DNA of 64,000 nt from Paenibacillus albus (GTDB lineage Bacteria > Bacillota > Bacilli > Paenibacillales > Paenibacillaceae). The stretch is from positions 3,796,501-3,860,500 of the forward strand of contig NZ_CP034437.1 in NCBI RefSeq assembly GCF_003952225.1. The letters are read 5' to 3'. Below are positions 19,624 through 28,084 of the stretch, in pieces; the first letter of the stretch is position 1; the number at the start of each line of letters is the position of its first letter. Both the position numbers and the translations under genes were made by a program. A model generated the notes under the pieces. That model saw nothing but the letters and a program-made list of their open reading frames with translations, had not been told where the DNA came from and made no database searches.

Positions 19624-20412
19624 TTGAACGTGAAGTGGTCGACGGCGCCAATCGTACAGCTGCTGATCTTCGGCTATCACCAGGCGATGAGCTGTATATT
19701 CCCAGTTGCGATCTTCGGTACACTTGCGATATCTAGCATGATTGATGTGCCTTTCATCCACCGATACGATGCGATTCTTCTCATCTTAATCGGCGTGCAG
19801 GCTCTCATGTTCTTCAGCGGACTCGAAACGCGCGACGAAATCAAAGTCATCTGTGTCTTCCATGGGATTGGCTTGCTGCTGGAAATCTATAAAGTTAGCA
19901 TCGGATCATGGTCTTATCCAGAACCAGCGTTTACGAAGCTGTTCCATGTTCCGTTGTACAGCGGCTTCATGTATGCAAGCGTGGCTAGCTTTATGTGTCA
20001 AATATGGCGTAGACTAAGGATGGATATGACAGGCTGGCCGGGGCTGATTCCTGCGGGAATCGTAGGCGGAAGCATCTATCTGAATTTTTTCACCAACCAC
20101 TATATGGCTGACCTCCGCTGGTGGCTGACGGGACTTGTCGTCATAGTCTTCTGGCGAACGTGGATCATCTACAGAGTGCGATCCAAGACGTATCGAATGC
20201 CGCTCACAGCTGCTTTCTTCATCGTCGGCTTCTTCATTTGGCTGGCGGAGAATATTGCGACATTCTTTGGTGCCTGGAAATATCCGAATCAGCATCATGC
20301 GTGGCACGTTGTTCATGTAAACAAAATCAGTTCATGGTTCTTGCTGGTCATTATCAGTGTCATCATCGTTGCTCAGCTCAAGCATGTGAAAGCCGATAGG
20401 AAACCAAGGTAG
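19624..20412 (+). CDS. DUF817 family integral membrane protein
   Basis: Protein of about 262 residues with roughly eight hydrophobic segments, matching the uncharacterised DUF817 family. Recognisable stretches are FFTNHYMADLRWWLTGLV, NIATFFGAWKYPNQHHAWHVV and the C-terminal KISSWFLLVIISVIIVAQLKHVK. The conserved His/Trp/Tyr residues between helices are typical, but no biochemical function is established. The start is taken as TTG 19624, seven bases after GGAGG. An earlier in-frame ATG at 19564 would add an unusual charged N-terminus without a ribosome site. It is followed after 15 bases by the AlkD-like gene, possibly in one operon. Confidence 0.82.
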   Translation: MNVKWSTAPIVQLLIFGYHQAMSCIFPVAIFGTLAISSMIDVPFIHRYDAILLILIGVQALMFFSGLETRDEIKVICVFHGIGLLLEIYKVSIGSWSYPEPAFTKLFHVPLYSGFMYASVASFMCQIWRRLRMDMTGWPGLIPAGIVGGSIYLNFFTNHYMADLRWWLTGLVVIVFWRTWIIYRVRSKTYRMPLTAAFFIVGFFIWLAENIATFFGAWKYPNQHHAWHVVHVNKISSWFLLVIISVIIVAQLKHVKADRKPR

Positions 20413-20427
20413 AGAGGATGTAATGGA

Positions 20428-21144
20428 ATGGAAGCCACGCAAACAGAAGCAGTGATGCAGGAATTAGAAGCGCTAGGCAAGGAACGATTGAAGAAAATGT
20501 ATATGTCGAATGGTGCGGCGGAACCGGTGTACGGCGTTGCTACAGGCGAAATGAAGCCGATTGCCAAGCGGATCAAGAAGGACCAGCAATTAGCGGATCA
20601 GCTCTATGACACGGGCAACTATGATGCGATGTATTTTGCAGGTGTGATTGCAGATCCGAAGGCGATGACGGCGGCGGATTTCGAACGATGGATCGCTGGC
20701 GCTTACTTCTATATGCTCTCTGATTATGTGGTGGCCGTTACGCTTGCAGAGACGGATATCGCCCAAGAAGTTGCCGATCAGTGGATTGCGAGTGGTGATG
20801 AGCTGAAGATGTCGGCAGGATGGAGCTGTTACTGCTGGCTGCTCGGTAGCCGGAAGGACAGCGAGTTTGACGAAAGCAAGCTTGCCGCGATGCTGGATCA
20901 AGTCGCACAGACGATCCATGATGCACCGGAGCGAGCGAAATATGCGATGAATTCCTTCATATACACAGTTGCTGTTTCGTATGTCCCTCTGCACGATAAA
21001 GCAGTAGCGACGGCTGCCGCGGTAGGTCCGGTTGAGGTGAATAAGGGTAAGGGAGCTAGCAAGCTGATTAACGCCTCTACGAATATCCAGAAAGAAATCG
21101 AACGAGGCAGGATCGGATTTAAGCGTAAATATGTAAGATGTTAA
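20428..21144 (+). CDS. AlkD-like DNA alkylation repair protein
   Basis: Predicted HEAT-like-repeat DNA glycosylase or related protein of the DNA alkylation repair family, 238 residues. The all-helical sequence contains GVATGEMKPIAKRIKKDQQLADQLY, AMYFAGVIADPKAM and the Trp-rich MSAGWSCYCWLLGS. AlkD enzymes remove cationic alkylpurines without base flipping; the distant subgroup here may differ in activity. A terminator follows 27 bases after the stop. DUF817 lies immediately upstream. Confidence 0.8.
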   Translation: MEATQTEAVMQELEALGKERLKKMYMSNGAAEPVYGVATGEMKPIAKRIKKDQQLADQLYDTGNYDAMYFAGVIADPKAMTAADFERWIAGAYFYMLSDYVVAVTLAETDIAQEVADQWIASGDELKMSAGWSCYCWLLGSRKDSEFDESKLAAMLDQVAQTIHDAPERAKYAMNSFIYTVAVSYVPLHDKAVATAAAVGPVEVNKGKGASKLINASTNIQKEIERGRIGFKRKYVRC

Positions 21145-21170
21145 GCCAATAGGCCATTAAGCCATGAAAA

Positions 21171-21215
21171 AAGCAGCTATCGTCTTGGTGTGCCAGGACA
21201 ATAGCTGCTTGTTAT
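21171..21215 (+). terminator. terminator after the AlkD-like gene
   Basis: AAGCAGCTAT(CGTC) pairs with (GAC)AATAGCTGCTT around a loop, followed by GTTATTTC. The U-tract is weak but the stem is long. Confidence 0.7.
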
Positions 21216-21357
21216 TTCTATGCCTAAAAATGCCACGGATAAATAGTAGTATATAAAAAAATCCAGCATAAGTCTATTCCTTTTTTAGAATAAAATGTAT
21301 GTTTATTAAGCGGCCGCAGCCTAAACAAACATCGGACTTCGAGGGGAGAGACTTTGT

Positions 21358-21834
21358 ATGATTACACTGCGAAAGATCACGCTTGAGAACAGAAGAGAGA
21401 TATTCAATCTGGAGGTTACGGAAGATCAGCGCCGCTTCGTTGCGTCCAATCTGTCGAGCGTTGCTTCCTGTTATGTCATTGCGACTAATGGAGGACATCC
21501 GTTTCCATTCGCTATCTATGCGGACGAGAAACCGGTCGGATTCGTGATGATCACGTACAAGATTACAAGCTATGAACTTCCTACTGTTGCGGAAGAAGGC
21601 TATTGCATTCTGCGGCTGATGATTGATAAGCATCACCAGAACAGGGGATATGGAAGGGAAGCGATGGAGCGCATTTTGGCTTTTATTCGCACCTGCCCGG
21701 CTGGTCCGGCAAAGGTTTGCTGGATCTCTTATAAAGCCGATAATCTTCCCGCCAATAGACTCTATGAAAGTTTCGGCTTCCGCGACAACGGCGAAATAAT
21801 CGGAGATGAGCGGATCACGGTTTTGCAGCTTTAA
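21358..21834 (+). CDS. GNAT family N-acetyltransferase, spermidine acetyltransferase-like
   Basis: Acetyl-CoA-dependent acyltransferase of 158 residues with the GNAT fold. The N-terminal MITLRKITLENRREIFNLEVTEDQRRFVASN resembles the polyamine acetyltransferase (BltD/SpeG-like) subgroup. The acetyl-CoA pyrophosphate loop is HHQNRGYGREAM (residues about 93-104), preceded by CILRLMIDK. SYKADNLPANRLYESFGF is motif B. Spermidine or a related amine is a reasonable guess but not certain. ATG 21358 follows GGGGAGAGAC. Confidence 0.85.
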   Translation: MITLRKITLENRREIFNLEVTEDQRRFVASNLSSVASCYVIATNGGHPFPFAIYADEKPVGFVMITYKITSYELPTVAEEGYCILRLMIDKHHQNRGYGREAMERILAFIRTCPAGPAKVCWISYKADNLPANRLYESFGFRDNGEIIGDERITVLQL

Positions 21835-21922
21835 TTGTTGTCGTGAGAAGCGTCTTCGTTGCATAAGAAGAGAAGGTAGCGTCTTTAGCGGCGTGGAGAT
21901 GATGAAGCGGGAGGCAGGTCCA

Positions 21923-22144
21923 ATGCTGGAAGCTTTCGTAGAATTTCTACTTGAGCTGTTTGCGGAAGGAATTGTCTGGATTCTGCTTTTTAGCTCGTGG
22001 TTATGGTTTATCATAATGGGCTTCAGCTGGCTGCTGTATGGGATTCTTAATTACCAGACACTGCTTTGGATTTGCGTAGGGTTCTCGATCTGGTGGCTCA
22101 TTACGCTGTTTGTACCGCTGGAGTCGCAAGATAGTACATGGTAG
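21923..22144 (+). CDS. small two-helix membrane protein of unknown function
   Basis: A 73-residue hydrophobic protein not recognised as a known family. The start chosen is ATG 21923, eight bases after GGGAGG, giving MLEAFVEFLLELFAEG. Two membrane segments follow (about residues 15-35 and 38-62), rich in Trp (FSSWLWFIIMGFSWLLYG, LLWICVGFSIWWLI). Alternative ATGs at 21899 and 21902 would add seven or eight residues. A bidirectional terminator follows. Confidence 0.65.
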   Translation: MLEAFVEFLLELFAEGIVWILLFSSWLWFIIMGFSWLLYGILNYQTLLWICVGFSIWWLITLFVPLESQDSTW

Positions 22145-22161
22145 CTTGCTTATAACTAGAG

Positions 22162-22190
22162 AAACCCTGGTCGATGGACCAGGGTTTCTT
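22162..22190. terminator. terminator shared with the cluster 2 gerC pseudogene
   Basis: AAACCCTGGTC and GACCAGGGTTT with a four-base loop and TTTCTTTG tail. It sits between convergent genes. Confidence 0.85.
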
Positions 22191-22198
22191 TGCTTCAG

Positions 22199-23257
22199 CT
22201 ATGGTGACTTCAAATCTCCCGTGTTGCGGACAATCGTCTTTACTTTAAACTCGATTTGCAGCTGAGGCAAATATTTGGTTCGCCATTTGGCCAGCTCCTG
22301 CCGGGGGAGATCGTCGCGAAAGTGTTGACCAAGTCCAAAAATGTCTGCTTGGTCTTGCTGGATCTTTTTGAAAATCTGATCTAACCGCGCCTTAACAAGT
22401 GTTTGAAGCTCCGACTTAATCAGCTCTGTCGAAGGGTTGCCTTTGCTATCGATAATAATGACTTTTAAGAGCAGCGTGCTCTTCAGAAGAGGCTTTCCGC
22501 CCTTAAACTCGCCACGATTACGGATTCGGCTGCTGACGATTTGAACGGTGGCATGTCCCATCACTTCGATTTTCCCCATCATGTTATTACCATCGAACAC
22601 ATTATAGAGCAAGGTCTGCTCGTTCTTTAATCGGCCAACCATGGCACCATTCTTCATGATGGCAGAGCCCGTGCTCTCAAGAACGGTCGTATCGCCTGAT
22701 TTGATGACCGGGAGGACGACGTCGTTGGTGTAGGAATGGACGCTGCGGAATATTTTCCACACTTGGGTATACGCGATCTGCGGACTCCAGCCCGCATCCT
22801 TCTGGAAGAAGTCATAGATGGATTTGCCATCGTTCGATTGAGAATTAATGTGGTCAAAGAATCGTCCTAGCGGCTCGTCGCTGATGACGAACACCGTCTT
22901 CGGCGCAACATGGCGCGAGCGAATGATGCTCGCTACACCGTCTTCCAGTCCATGCTGAGCGAATTTTTTGTCAGCAATGATCACTTTCAGATGAAGCAAA
23001 TCGACTTGACTCTCCAGATTCATGCTAATTTGATCGATGGCCTCGTTGATTGACTTGCCTGTATCCGAGTAAACTTGAATGCCTTTCTCCTAAGCGCTCA
23101 CCTTAGGAATATCCAAGTAGACGGTGTAGTTTCCTTTGTCATATGCGATACCCATGGCGATCGGCAATGCCCGGTGGTTGATGTCTTTGTTGTCCCAACA
23201 GCCATTAAGAAGAAGCAATAGAAACATCGAAGAGCAAATTTTCAGCTTCAGCTTCAT
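22199..23257 (-). pseudogene. Ger(x)C lipoprotein gene interrupted by an amber codon (cluster 2)
   Basis: On the minus strand an ATG at 23257 opens a normal GerC lipoprotein: MKLKLKICSSMFLLLLLNGC with lipobox LLNGC, then WDNKDINHRALPIAMGIAYD. Codon 56 is TAG (23092-23090), after which the same frame continues without interruption to 22199 with typical GerC sequence, including ELAKWRTKYLPQLQIEFKV. The start overlaps the GerB stop, as in intact ger operons. A single C-to-T change of a CAG codon would explain it. The downstream open part (ATG at 23023) lacks the signal peptide and would not make a functional lipoprotein. Sequencing error cannot be excluded. Confidence 0.87.
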
Positions 23258-24357
23258 GATGATTTCAGCTCACGATTTATTTTCTTTTGATGGATCCGCC
23301 CAAGTATGAAGATGATTGACGGGGTTACGACGGAAACATAAATGCGTAATACCGTGTTCCATTGAAAGAATTGATCCACGAGCTTCCAATCTGGGATACA
23401 TAAGCAGATGATGTACACAAGGAGCAGCACACAAGACACGATTATTAATGGGTTCCAATTCTTCAAGCTCGTTTGAATGGTATAGAAGATCTGCCAGACT
23501 GTGAAAGCAATAAATAGAAATTCGAAGGCGAGAAGAATCATGAGCAGAAATACGGTCACGCGGTCAAACATCAGCCAGTTAATCTCGAGCGTATCGACCG
23601 TGAATATGTAAGGATATTGAAGCTGCAGCGCGGTTTCTTCGCCGAGTGTAAGAATAGGGACGTAAACGGAGATCAAGAATATCGGCAAGAGTATCAAGCT
23701 TCCGGCAAAGATCGACTTCATCTTTACGACTGCGAAAGAAGGAAAGAACCCCAGCAGCAGAAAGACGCCGGTGAAGGCGAAGAGACTCTTATAGAAGGAA
23801 GGATGAGCGAGATAATTGACGGCTGCCGCACTTGGAATCAAGGGGAATATATAACGCCAGTCGATGTTTTGGAACGAAGCCGCAATGACGAACAAGAGCG
23901 GAATTGCAAACAAGAAGGTTAACAATAACGCCAATCTCAGCAAACTCTTCACTCCGCCGCCTATGACCATATAACCCGGAATCAATAGCAGCAGGAGCAT
24001 GAGCATCCATAGCGGGGTGTTGGCAAGACAGACAATGGATACGATCTCTGCATTTGCCCGAACACCCAGGATGATCACGCCAAGCAAATTGAGCAGCACT
24101 GGTAGAAGCGTGACCCACGCAACTATTTTATGACTTCCCATTAAGATCATCACGATGTTTTTGCCTTCAAAGTAGCTTAAACCTTTCAAATATACACTCA
24201 CAATGACCAGATGGAAAAGAAAGGCTGTCAAAATCGGCATCCAATGAGACTGTCTCGTGCTTTCAATGATATAAGTGGGAAACGTGAAGAATATTAATCC
24301 CACATGGGTGATGATATAGGCGATCGTTACGTTAAATGGTTTCGGCATCTTATTCAC
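23254..24357 (-). CDS. germinant receptor permease-like subunit, GerB family (cluster 2)
   Basis: B subunit of a GerA-type germinant receptor, 367 residues with about ten membrane segments. The N-terminus NVTIAYIITHVGLIFFTFPTYIIES fits the first helix pair of the family, and GVRANAEIVSIVCLANTPLW lies at the usual mid-protein position. It overlaps GerA upstream by eight bases and its stop overlaps the GerC start, so the operon layout is intact even though GerC is broken. Whether a receptor forms without a C subunit is doubtful. Confidence 0.87.
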   Translation of the reverse strand: MNKMPKPFNVTIAYIITHVGLIFFTFPTYIIESTRQSHWMPILTAFLFHLVIVSVYLKGLSYFEGKNIVMILMGSHKIVAWVTLLPVLLNLLGVIILGVRANAEIVSIVCLANTPLWMLMLLLLLIPGYMVIGGGVKSLLRLALLLTFLFAIPLLFVIAASFQNIDWRYIFPLIPSAAAVNYLAHPSFYKSLFAFTGVFLLLGFFPSFAVVKMKSIFAGSLILLPIFLISVYVPILTLGEETALQLQYPYIFTVDTLEINWLMFDRVTVFLLMILLAFEFLFIAFTVWQIFYTIQTSLKNWNPLIIVSCVLLLVYIICLCIPDWKLVDQFFQWNTVLRIYVSVVTPSIIFILGRIHQKKINRELKSS

Positions 24358-25669
24358 CTTTAGGCTGTTTCAGCTGCAAATACGGCACACCAAGGGTTGT
24401 CACGCCTGATAAGTAGGCACAAACGATGATGATGCCGGACAGCATGCCGGTCACACCGAACAATGCGGATAGAAACAGCAGCAAGTATTTAAATAATCGG
24501 ATAGAATACGAGTTCTGGAAACCGACGACCGTCGCATTCGAGATCGTTACGGCAGCAAGAACAATAATGAGCAAGCTGCTCACGAGCTTCGCTTGAACGA
24601 CAGCCTCTCCGAGCACGATGCCGCCAACCATCGTTACCGTGGGGCCAATGCTGGAAGGAAGTCTGATGATCGCTTCCATAATCAGTTCAAGAATTAACAG
24701 CAGCAGAAGCGCTTCGATTATAGCGGGATAAGGAACATCTAGCCGGCTTATCGCAATTGTATGAGCCAGCTCGTAGCGGAGCACATCCGGATTGACAGAG
24801 ACTATGGCGACGTATAATCCTGGGGCAATTAATGTCATTAATGCTCCGATGATACGCAAGGAACGAAGCAGAATCGTAAAGACTGGCGGATGGTTTAAGT
24901 CATCCTCCGTCATGAACATATCGGAGATCAAGCTCGGCAGAATAATGGCGAAAGGGATCCGCTCGATGAAGATGACCGCCTTACCGTCCTTCAAAGCTCG
25001 CGCTGCCATCTGGGGAAGCTCGGTTGCCAAGTACCTTGAGACGAAGGACAGGTTCGAGAACTTGAATAGCTTTGACAGCTCCCTTAAATTCGAAACCTCC
25101 GTCTCCAGTTGGGACTCCAACGTTTCAGTAATGGTACGCAGTAGAACGGGATCGATGGTTTGCTGGAGATAACAGAGCATGACGGTATTCTTAACGATGC
25201 TTCCACAGGAATAATGGTCAATCTTAAGATTGCTTGTGTTTAGATGCTTGCGAAGCAGCCCGACATTCGTATCGATATCCTCATTGAATGCAGAGCTCGA
25301 GCCGCGTACATTATTCTCCGTCAGTGGAGTTGATACTTGTCGGCTCAGCGGCTGGGGGACGGGGATAATACGGATGCATTCGCCAGAAGCATCATGAAGT
25401 GCAATCAGCATGCCGTCCAATATTTCGTTTATTATTGTATCCGTGTTAGCGGGCAGCAGCGGCTGACCAAGCCCGATAAATTGCTCGGTGGAGAAAGTTT
25501 CGTGCGCGAGCAGTGGTTCCCTTAGTAAATGCAGCGATTGAGGGAAGTTTATTAATGACTTTAACCCTGTAACGGAGATGACTTCGCCTCCAATATGGAC
25601 CCGTTGATAAACGTAATCGGGATTTGAAGAAAAGTGATCCTTTACAGCGTCCAAGGTAAGCACAGGCAT
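24350..25669 (-). CDS. germinant receptor GerA family protein (cluster 2)
   Basis: A subunit of a GerA-type receptor, 439 residues. The soluble N-terminal half has GSSSAFNEDIDTNVGLLRKHLNTSNLK, a divergent form of the usual RGPREGFVE..NL.LIR motif: the expected glycine-proline pair is missing. The membrane half carries RLDVPYPAIIEALLLLLILELIMEAIIRLP, followed by the family C-terminus VTTLGVPYLQL. The minus-strand ATG at 25669 is preceded by AAGGAGAA. The divergent N-terminal motif together with the amber codon in gerC suggests this receptor is under relaxed selection. Confidence 0.88.
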   Translation of the reverse strand: MPVLTLDAVKDHFSSNPDYVYQRVHIGGEVISVTGLKSLINFPQSLHLLREPLLAHETFSTEQFIGLGQPLLPANTDTIINEILDGMLIALHDASGECIRIIPVPQPLSRQVSTPLTENNVRGSSSAFNEDIDTNVGLLRKHLNTSNLKIDHYSCGSIVKNTVMLCYLQQTIDPVLLRTITETLESQLETEVSNLRELSKLFKFSNLSFVSRYLATELPQMAARALKDGKAVIFIERIPFAIILPSLISDMFMTEDDLNHPPVFTILLRSLRIIGALMTLIAPGLYVAIVSVNPDVLRYELAHTIAISRLDVPYPAIIEALLLLLILELIMEAIIRLPSSIGPTVTMVGGIVLGEAVVQAKLVSSLLIIVLAAVTISNATVVGFQNSYSIRLFKYLLLFLSALFGVTGMLSGIIIVCAYLSGVTTLGVPYLQLKQPKGE

Positions 25670-25810
25670 TCTCCTTGAGTTAAATGTCTTCTTTGATCTT
25701 TGATCGTTAATCGTTGCTCAGGCCAGTATCAGCCCTTTCATTATGTCCGAATTATCCCTTCGTTATGAGATATTTTTCCTGAAGACAAGCTGGGAACTTT
25801 TATTCTTTAC

Positions 25811-25823
25811 CGATCGTTCTCAA
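25811..25823. promoter_or_regulatory. TetR operator upstream of its own gene
   Basis: CGATCGTTCTCAA matches the sequence in front of the MFS gene at 26458-26470. It lies between TTTACC (25806-25811) and TTAAGA (25828-25833), which fit -35 and -10 boxes 16 bases apart, so binding would repress the TetR gene. Confidence 0.7.
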
Positions 25824-25857
25824 TATGTTAAGATCAGTTTCGACAGGGGGCGTGACG

Positions 25858-26436
25858 ATGGCTAGAGCGAAAGAATTCGACGAAGATACAGTGCTGCTGA
25901 AAGCGATGGAGCTATTCTGGGAGCAAGGCTACGAGAAAACATCCATGTCGGATCTCGTTGAACATATGGGCGTTCATAAGCGAAGTCTTTACGATACGTT
26001 TGGTGACAAACATGCCTTGTATATGAAAGCCTTACAGCGATACGATCAGATGATTGCTCATCGTTACGTTATCAATCAGGGGCAATCTCCGACAGTAGCG
26101 ATAAGGGCTATGTTCGATAGAACAGTGAAGCAGAAGGAAGATCATTCTCCGAAAGGCTGTCTGTTCGTCAACACTGCGGTTGAGCTATCCATGCACGACG
26201 ATGAATGCCGAAAGATGGTTAATCAACGTTTGAACAATTCGGAGCAGTTCATCAGGCAACTCATCGAAGCAGGGCAGCAGTCAGGCGAGATCGACGAGAA
26301 GTTGAACGCTGAATGGCTGGCGTCTTACTTCCTTAATGCATTGACGGGATTGCGTGTCATGGTAAAAACGACTGAAGATAGAGAGAAACTAAACCATATT
26401 GTGGATATGACGATGTCCGTTCTGGAGCAGCGATAA
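25858..26436 (+). CDS. TetR family repressor of the adjacent MFS transporter
   Basis: Transcriptional repressor of 192 residues. The start chosen is ATG 25858, after CAGGGGGCG; earlier in-frame ATG 25825 lies in the promoter. The helix-turn-helix is in MELFWEQGYEKTSMSDLVEHMGVHKRSLYDTFGDKHALYMKAL (residues about 14-56). The C-terminal domain contains GCLFVNTAVELSMHDDECRKMV, of the TetR_C type seen in regulators of drug or solvent exporters. The same GATCGTTCTCAA sequence is found before this gene and before the MFS gene, implying local autoregulation. Ligand unknown. Confidence 0.9.
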   Translation: MARAKEFDEDTVLLKAMELFWEQGYEKTSMSDLVEHMGVHKRSLYDTFGDKHALYMKALQRYDQMIAHRYVINQGQSPTVAIRAMFDRTVKQKEDHSPKGCLFVNTAVELSMHDDECRKMVNQRLNNSEQFIRQLIEAGQQSGEIDEKLNAEWLASYFLNALTGLRVMVKTTEDREKLNHIVDMTMSVLEQR

Positions 26437-26452
26437 TTTTTTTGCAAATTCT

Positions 26453-26466
26453 AGAACGATCGTTCT
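26453..26466. promoter_or_regulatory. TetR operator before the MFS gene
   Basis: Perfect 14-base palindrome AGAACGATCGTTCT, 17 bases after the TetR stop and 27 bases before the MFS start codon. It shares CGATCGTTCTCAA with the site at 25811. Confidence 0.78.
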
Positions 26467-26493
26467 CAAATTGGGAGTGGAGGGATTGGGATC

Positions 26494-27891
26494 ATGAGTA
26501 CGACGATAACAAGAGGCAAGACGATGGCTGAAATGCGTACCAGCACGATAGAAGCGACGACCGGGATGCAAAATGAGAAGTCCATTAAGCTGATCCTTGG
26601 CTTCACGATTGTGCTTGTCATTATGAATACGATGATGTTTAATCTGGCGCTTCCGAAGGTCGCCGCACAATTCTTATTAAGTCCTTCAACGACATCATGG
26701 ATCGTCACCGGCTACTCGATTGTATTCGCAATCGCGTCGATTACGTACAGCAGGCTTTCTGATTTCATTCCAATTCGCAAGCTATTCACGATAGCGCTGC
26801 TATCGATCAGTATCGGTTCCATTATTGGTTTGTTCAGTGACAGCTTCAGCGTATTGCTCGGCGCAAGGCTCATTCAGGCAGCAGGCGCAGGTGCCATTCC
26901 GTCGCTTGGCATGGTGCTGTTGACACGGTATATCCCTGTATCTCGCAGGGGTCTTGCGATGTCCGGTATGCTGTCTTCGATTTCGCTTGGTCTAGGACTT
27001 GGGCCTGTTGTAGGTGGGTTCGTCGTTCAATATTTGGGCTGGCACTTCCTATTCATCGTTACAGGTCTTAACCTGCTATTGATTCCGTTCTTTTATTTGA
27101 TGCTGCCAAAAGAGAAGCCTGCCCGCGGCTCGTTCGATCTTCTTGGAGCCCTGCTGATTGGTACGGGAACAACCGGACTGCTGTTGTTCCTTACTTCTAA
27201 GAACTTAATACCGTTAATTATCGGTATAATCGTCCTTATTCTGTTCGCTATCCGCATTCGGATAGCAGCTAATCCATTCGTGCTGCCAGCATTATTCCGT
27301 GATAAGAAGTATTTGACACTTGTCGGCATCGGAATTGGCGCTTATATGGTCAGCTTCTCGTTCTTGTTTATTGCACCGCAGCTATTGTCACATGTCTTTA
27401 AGCTGAATCCAAGCAATTCCGGTCTCGTATTGTTCCCTGGCGCAATTCTCGCAATGGTGGTATCGACCCGAGTAGGCCGGATTATCGACCGCTACGGCAA
27501 CAGAGGACTTATCCGAATCGCACCGTTCATGCTGCTGGGCTCGATTATACTGATGGCGTTGACCGCAACCTATTCTTACTTTGAAGTAGCTATCGTCTAT
27601 ATCCTGATTAGCGTCAGCTTCACGGCAATCAGCAGTGCGGTATCGAATGAGCTCTCGCGTATGCTTCCTAAGGAGCGGATCGGTTCTGGAATGGGTCTCT
27701 TCCAGCTGCTGCAGTTCTTCAGCGGCGCGTTCGGTGTCGCACTATCAGGCAGCGCACTCGTCTGGCAGCAGTCGCTGCCGCAAGTTCGTGCCTTCGATAA
27801 CATCATTTGGGGATTGACTATTGTTTCACTGTTCTCGATCGTAAGCGCGTGGTTGTACCGTAGATTTGCTGCGGTAAAAGCTGCTTCTTAA
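26494..27891 (+). CDS. MFS multidrug-type efflux transporter
   Basis: Proton-coupled exporter of the major facilitator superfamily, 465 residues, with 12 to 14 hydrophobic segments as in the DHA2/Tet(L)-like branch. Visible motifs are NLALPKVAAQFLLSPSTTSWIVTGY in the first helix pair, a motif A variant (YSRLSDFIPIRKLF) and motif C (GLGLGPVVGGFVVQYLGWHFLF) typical of antiporters. The first 25 residues before the first helix are hydrophilic. ATG 26494 follows GGAGTGGAGGG. It is controlled by the adjacent TetR protein through the palindrome at 26453. The exported compound cannot be predicted. Confidence 0.88.
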   Translation: MSTTITRGKTMAEMRTSTIEATTGMQNEKSIKLILGFTIVLVIMNTMMFNLALPKVAAQFLLSPSTTSWIVTGYSIVFAIASITYSRLSDFIPIRKLFTIALLSISIGSIIGLFSDSFSVLLGARLIQAAGAGAIPSLGMVLLTRYIPVSRRGLAMSGMLSSISLGLGLGPVVGGFVVQYLGWHFLFIVTGLNLLLIPFFYLMLPKEKPARGSFDLLGALLIGTGTTGLLLFLTSKNLIPLIIGIIVLILFAIRIRIAANPFVLPALFRDKKYLTLVGIGIGAYMVSFSFLFIAPQLLSHVFKLNPSNSGLVLFPGAILAMVVSTRVGRIIDRYGNRGLIRIAPFMLLGSIILMALTATYSYFEVAIVYILISVSFTAISSAVSNELSRMLPKERIGSGMGLFQLLQFFSGAFGVALSGSALVWQQSLPQVRAFDNIIWGLTIVSLFSIVSAWLYRRFAAVKAAS

Positions 27892-27975
27892 GCACTGAGC
27901 GTGCAGATTCAGCACTCTCACACAAGGACCCGGCCGATATGGGCTTCCTGGTGAAGCTGAGTCCAAGCATATAGC

Positions 27976-28002
27976 AAAGCCCGCGGTTTCCGCGGGCTTT
28001 TT
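27976..28002 (+). terminator. intrinsic terminator after the MFS gene
   Basis: AAAGCCCGCGG and CCGCGGGCTTT with a three-base loop and a T5 tail. Confidence 0.9.
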
Positions 28003-28084
28003 GTTGTTTCGCGTTAGAATAAGTTCTTTTGCCCGAGGGGAAAATGACGTATCAGTTGATGCAAGTTAAAGCACGGAGGTAGAC

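Noticed and set aside
23090-23092. TAG in gerC as pyrrolysine or programmed readthrough
   Set aside because: No supporting element is visible, and a single transition from CAG explains it. A mutation or sequence error is simpler.
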